In this document: piece after piece, positions 61,823 through 64,000 of the stretch
Position numbering within the stretch: the stretch's first letter is position 1
Layout: every line of letters starts with the position of its first letter
Assembly (NCBI GenBank): GCA_035485275.1
Contig: DATHOE010000035.1
Span: 14,886-78,885 of the forward strand
Source of the DNA: DAIDJD01 sp035485275
GTDB lineage: Bacteria > Oederibacteriota > JAJYGY01 > DAIDJD01
Direction of reading: 5' to 3'
Length of the DNA stretch: 64,000 nucleotides
The notes under the pieces: model-generated
What the model was told of the DNA's origin: nothing
The model's input: the letters and a program-made list of their open reading frames with translations, nothing else
Databases searched by the model: none
Position numbers and translations under genes: made by a program

Positions 61823-63763
61823 ATGGCTGAATCAAAAGAAAACGCGTCGGGCATCGTCCCAACGCTGGGATTATTGGGTTCCTCCATGAACGCGATGGCC
61901 CTCATCGCGCCGGGCGCCTTTTTGTGGATCACCTACCAGGTCCAGGCTTCCGCCACCACGCCCAGCGGAGCATCCGCGACCCCGGACATGTGGGCGGGCA
62001 TCCTGCTGGCCCTGGTGCTGGCCTTCCTGACGGCCCTGGCCTACGCGCAGTTGGCCAAGCTTTACCCCCAGGCCGGCTTCGCGAGCTGCACCTATTTCGC
62101 TGAGCAGGCCTTCCTGGACAGCCGCAAGGAAAAGCGCGCCATGCCCCATTCCCTGGCCCGCTACTCCAAGCTGGCCACGGGCTGGGCCGCCCACCTGTTC
62201 TACTGGGTCTATCCGGGCGTCATGGTGGCCATGTTCGCCATCCTGATCGGCTACGTGTACACCGCCTTCACCAACCAGACCCTGTCCAACGCGTCCCTGA
62301 CCTTCATCGGCATCGTGTTCGCCGCCGTCGTCGGCTTCATCGCCTACCAGGGCGTCACCGGGTCCACCAACACCAACATCGTCATCAACATCATCCAGTG
62401 GGTGGCCCTGACCGTGTTCAGCATCCTGGCCATCTACTACCGCGTCGCCAATCCCGAGCACGCCACCCAGTGGGCCTTCAGCGACGGCTACGACATCGTC
62501 AAGTTCCACTCCGTGGCCGGCATCCTGGTGCAGTCCACCATCGCCATCCTGATCCTGGTCGGCTTTGAGAGCTCCACCGCCATGGCGCCGGAAACCAAGA
62601 ACCCGGAGACCACCATCCCCAAGGCCATCGTGATCGCGCTGTTCGTTCAGGGCGTCTGCGCCTACCTGTTCGAATACTTCGCCGCCAACTACATGGTCAG
62701 CGAGAAGTTGACGGGCATCGCCAGCGTCGCGGCCCCGGCTCCGGCCGCGGTGTCCGGAACGGCGGCGGCGGCCTCCACGGCGGCTCCGGTCATGATCACC
62801 CAGACCGTCACGGGCATGGCCTCCATGTCGAACTCCTCGGCCCCCATCGGCGACATGTGCGTGGCGATCGGCAACCACGTGCTTCCTGGCATCGGTTTCG
62901 CGTTCATGCTCGTCATGGCGGCGACGGTCATCATCGCCGTCCTGGGCACGACCCTGAGCTGCATCAACACCGCGGTGCGCGTGACCAACGGCATGGCCGA
63001 GGGCAGGGAATTGCCCAAGTTCCTGGCCTTCCTGCACCCCAAGAACAAGACCCCCCACACCACGATCGGCGTGCTGGTCGTGATCTCCTGCATCATCGCC
63101 GGCATCGGCGTGCAGTCCGTGGACGGCCTGACCGGCATCACCCTGGCGTCGAACTTCGGCACCTTCGTGCTCTACGGCCTGGTCTGCATCTGGACCTTCA
63201 TCGCCTACAAGGACCGCCCGGACTTCAGCATACTGAAGCACGTGCTCATCCCCTTTGTCGGCCTGGTCCTGAACGTGCTGATGTGCGGCGGAATCCTGTA
63301 CCTGAACATGACCGGCACCCCGGACAACAAGATCGAAGCTGAGATCTGCTTCTACATCGCCGGCGGCTGGGCGCTCCTGAGCTTCGTCTACATCATGGTC
63401 ACCACGGTCCACAAGAGCTACGGCCTGAAGATGGTGCAAGCCATCATCCGTCCGGACAACCTCGACGAGCTGGTCGACACCCTCACCAATGAAGGCCTGC
63501 TGCAGGGCATGACCGTCACGGACGTGAAGGGCTTCGGCCGCCAGCGCGGCGCCAAGGTCGACGGCGTCCTGGTGGAGAAGGTCAAGTTCCTGCCCAAGGT
63601 CCGGGTGGAGATCCTGGTCAACGAGTGGGACGTGCCCCACGTGATGGAGGTCATGCAGGCCGTCCTCAACACGGGCAAGTTCGGCGACGGCAAGGTCTTC
63701 GTCTTCGAGGCCGAAGAGGTGCTGCGCATACGCACCGGCGAGGCGGGCGTGGCCGCGGTCTAA
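61823..63763 (+). CDS. APC-type permease fused to a C-terminal PII (GlnB/GlnK) domain
   Basis: 646 residues. Residues about 10-530 form some twelve hydrophobic segments of the amino acid/polyamine/organocation superfamily (GLLGSSMNAMALIAPGAFLW, AQLAKLYPQAGFASCTYFAE). They include an Ala/Ser/Thr-rich external loop at about 301-343. From Lys536 to the end is a full PII domain: KMVQAIIRPDNLDELVDTL, MTVTDVKGFGRQRG, FLPKVRVEILV, B-loop TGKFGDGKVFVF (617-628) and RIRTGE with Arg635/Arg637. The T-loop (about 574-589) has no tyrosine, so it cannot be uridylylated. The ATG has GGAG upstream. It sits between glnN and a terminator. Confidence 0.9.
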   Translation: MAESKENASGIVPTLGLLGSSMNAMALIAPGAFLWITYQVQASATTPSGASATPDMWAGILLALVLAFLTALAYAQLAKLYPQAGFASCTYFAEQAFLDSRKEKRAMPHSLARYSKLATGWAAHLFYWVYPGVMVAMFAILIGYVYTAFTNQTLSNASLTFIGIVFAAVVGFIAYQGVTGSTNTNIVINIIQWVALTVFSILAIYYRVANPEHATQWAFSDGYDIVKFHSVAGILVQSTIAILILVGFESSTAMAPETKNPETTIPKAIVIALFVQGVCAYLFEYFAANYMVSEKLTGIASVAAPAPAAVSGTAAAASTAAPVMITQTVTGMASMSNSSAPIGDMCVAIGNHVLPGIGFAFMLVMAATVIIAVLGTTLSCINTAVRVTNGMAEGRELPKFLAFLHPKNKTPHTTIGVLVVISCIIAGIGVQSVDGLTGITLASNFGTFVLYGLVCIWTFIAYKDRPDFSILKHVLIPFVGLVLNVLMCGGILYLNMTGTPDNKIEAEICFYIAGGWALLSFVYIMVTTVHKSYGLKMVQAIIRPDNLDELVDTLTNEGLLQGMTVTDVKGFGRQRGAKVDGVLVEKVKFLPKVRVEILVNEWDVPHVMEVMQAVLNTGKFGDGKVFVFEAEEVLRIRTGEAGVAAV

Positions 63764-63786
63764 CAAAAACAGCAATTTTTATGGAA

Positions 63787-63823
63787 GGGGGGCCGGTCCG
63801 CGAGGACCGGTCCCCCCTTTTTT
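63787..63823 (+). terminator. intrinsic terminator after the permease-PII gene
   Basis: GGGGGGCCGGTCC-gcga-GGACCGG-T-CCCCCC (63787-63817, one bulged T) followed by six T (63818-63823). It is a strong stem with a T-run, 23 bases after the stop. Confidence 0.9.
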
Positions 63824-63837
63824 GCAGGAGACAGGCT

Positions 63838-64000
63838 TTGACCGAACCCCATCTGCCCCAAAACGTCGACCCGAGCCTCCACCCGGAGATCCCGGACGAG
63901 TACGACCTCAGCTGGAACATGCGGCTGTGGCGGCGCACGCGCCGGGCCCTCATCGGCGACGCCAAGGACCTCAACGACCGGGGCATCTTCCACACCGTGG
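63838..64000 (+). CDS. N-terminus of a probable membrane transporter (3' truncated by window edge)
   Basis: Only 54 codons are visible from a TTG with AGGAG seven bases upstream. They read TEPHLPQNVDPSLHPE, then LSWNMRLWRRTRRALIGDAK and DLNDRGIFHTV, a basic amphipathic N-terminus. The RRxLIGxxKDLxDRxxFH pattern resembles the cytoplasmic start of some APC-type permeases, but too little is present to be certain. It begins right after the terminator, so it is a separate transcript or read-through product. Confidence 0.45.
   Translation, partial: MTEPHLPQNVDPSLHPEIPDEYDLSWNMRLWRRTRRALIGDAKDLNDRGIFHTV

Noticed and set aside
61871..63775. A 634-codon minus-strand open frame opposite the permease-PII gene
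   Set aside because: His/Asp/Gly-rich shadow of the membrane helices on the other strand; no motif.

Overview
The window is chromosomal DNA of a high-GC (roughly two-thirds G+C in most genes) Gram-negative bacterium. TolC and RND efflux genes, an O-antigen-ligase-type membrane protein, a lysophospholipid acyltransferase, many secreted or lipoprotein-like products and a diderm-type amidase support an outer membrane. Start codons are often GTG or TTG, and genes are packed with ATGA/GTGA overlaps. Type III glutamine synthetase, several PilZ proteins and the PASTA-rpe arrangement would fit Acidobacteriota (Holophagae-like) or a similar deep lineage. This is an inference from gene content; no rRNA is present to settle it. 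I recognised no tRNA, rRNA or CRISPR array.

Layout. 1-10.4 kb: a dense plus-strand housekeeping run with accA (5' truncated), a cell-wall amidase, a GerMN lipoprotein, valS, an alpha/beta hydrolase, nadC, birA, a membrane-anchored protein, coaX, a secreted protein and a small zinc-ribbon protein. 10.4-16.7 kb: an efflux cluster with a hot-dog thioesterase, a TetR regulator, TolC and an RND pump, preceded by a promoter whose spacer holds a palindrome; no periplasmic adaptor gene is present. An orphan ribbon-helix-helix antitoxin follows. 16.7-20.5 kb: an accessory island with a transposable element on the minus strand (an intact DDE transposase plus a second one broken by two frameshifts) and an AT-rich orphan gene. 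20.7-26 kb: patatin, the feoA-feoB-FeoB-associated iron operon, a GH4 alpha-galactosidase and a dead AbrB-type antitoxin gene. 26-30 kb: a minus-strand fadD-hydrolase-GNAT operon divergent from an acyltransferase. 30-41 kb: two tandem PilZ paralogues, guaB, a GH16-like protein, an AlkD-like glycosylase, guaA, an unknown gene, a beta-propeller protein and dnaE. 41-51 kb: small conserved proteins, O-antigen-ligase/TPR, TPR/Pro-rich, thiD, a phosphoesterase, DUF486 and PilZ. 51-55.9 kb: rlmN, PASTA, rpe, ffh and an Ala/Ser-rich protein.

The most interesting region is 55.9-64 kb. A two-component system (an NtrC-type AAA+ regulator with an altered GAFTGA loop, and a membrane sensor kinase) lies directly upstream of a type III glutamine synthetase. 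Next comes an APC-type permease whose C-terminal 111 residues are a complete PII (GlnB/GlnK) domain without the T-loop tyrosine. A near-consensus sigma-54 promoter (TGGCACG-N4-GTGCT) precedes the synthetase, and two identical 11-bp repeats lie 40 bp apart at enhancer distance upstream of it. A strong terminator closes the pair. This looks like a self-contained nitrogen-assimilation module in which the transporter carries its own PII-type sensor of energy and 2-oxoglutarate.
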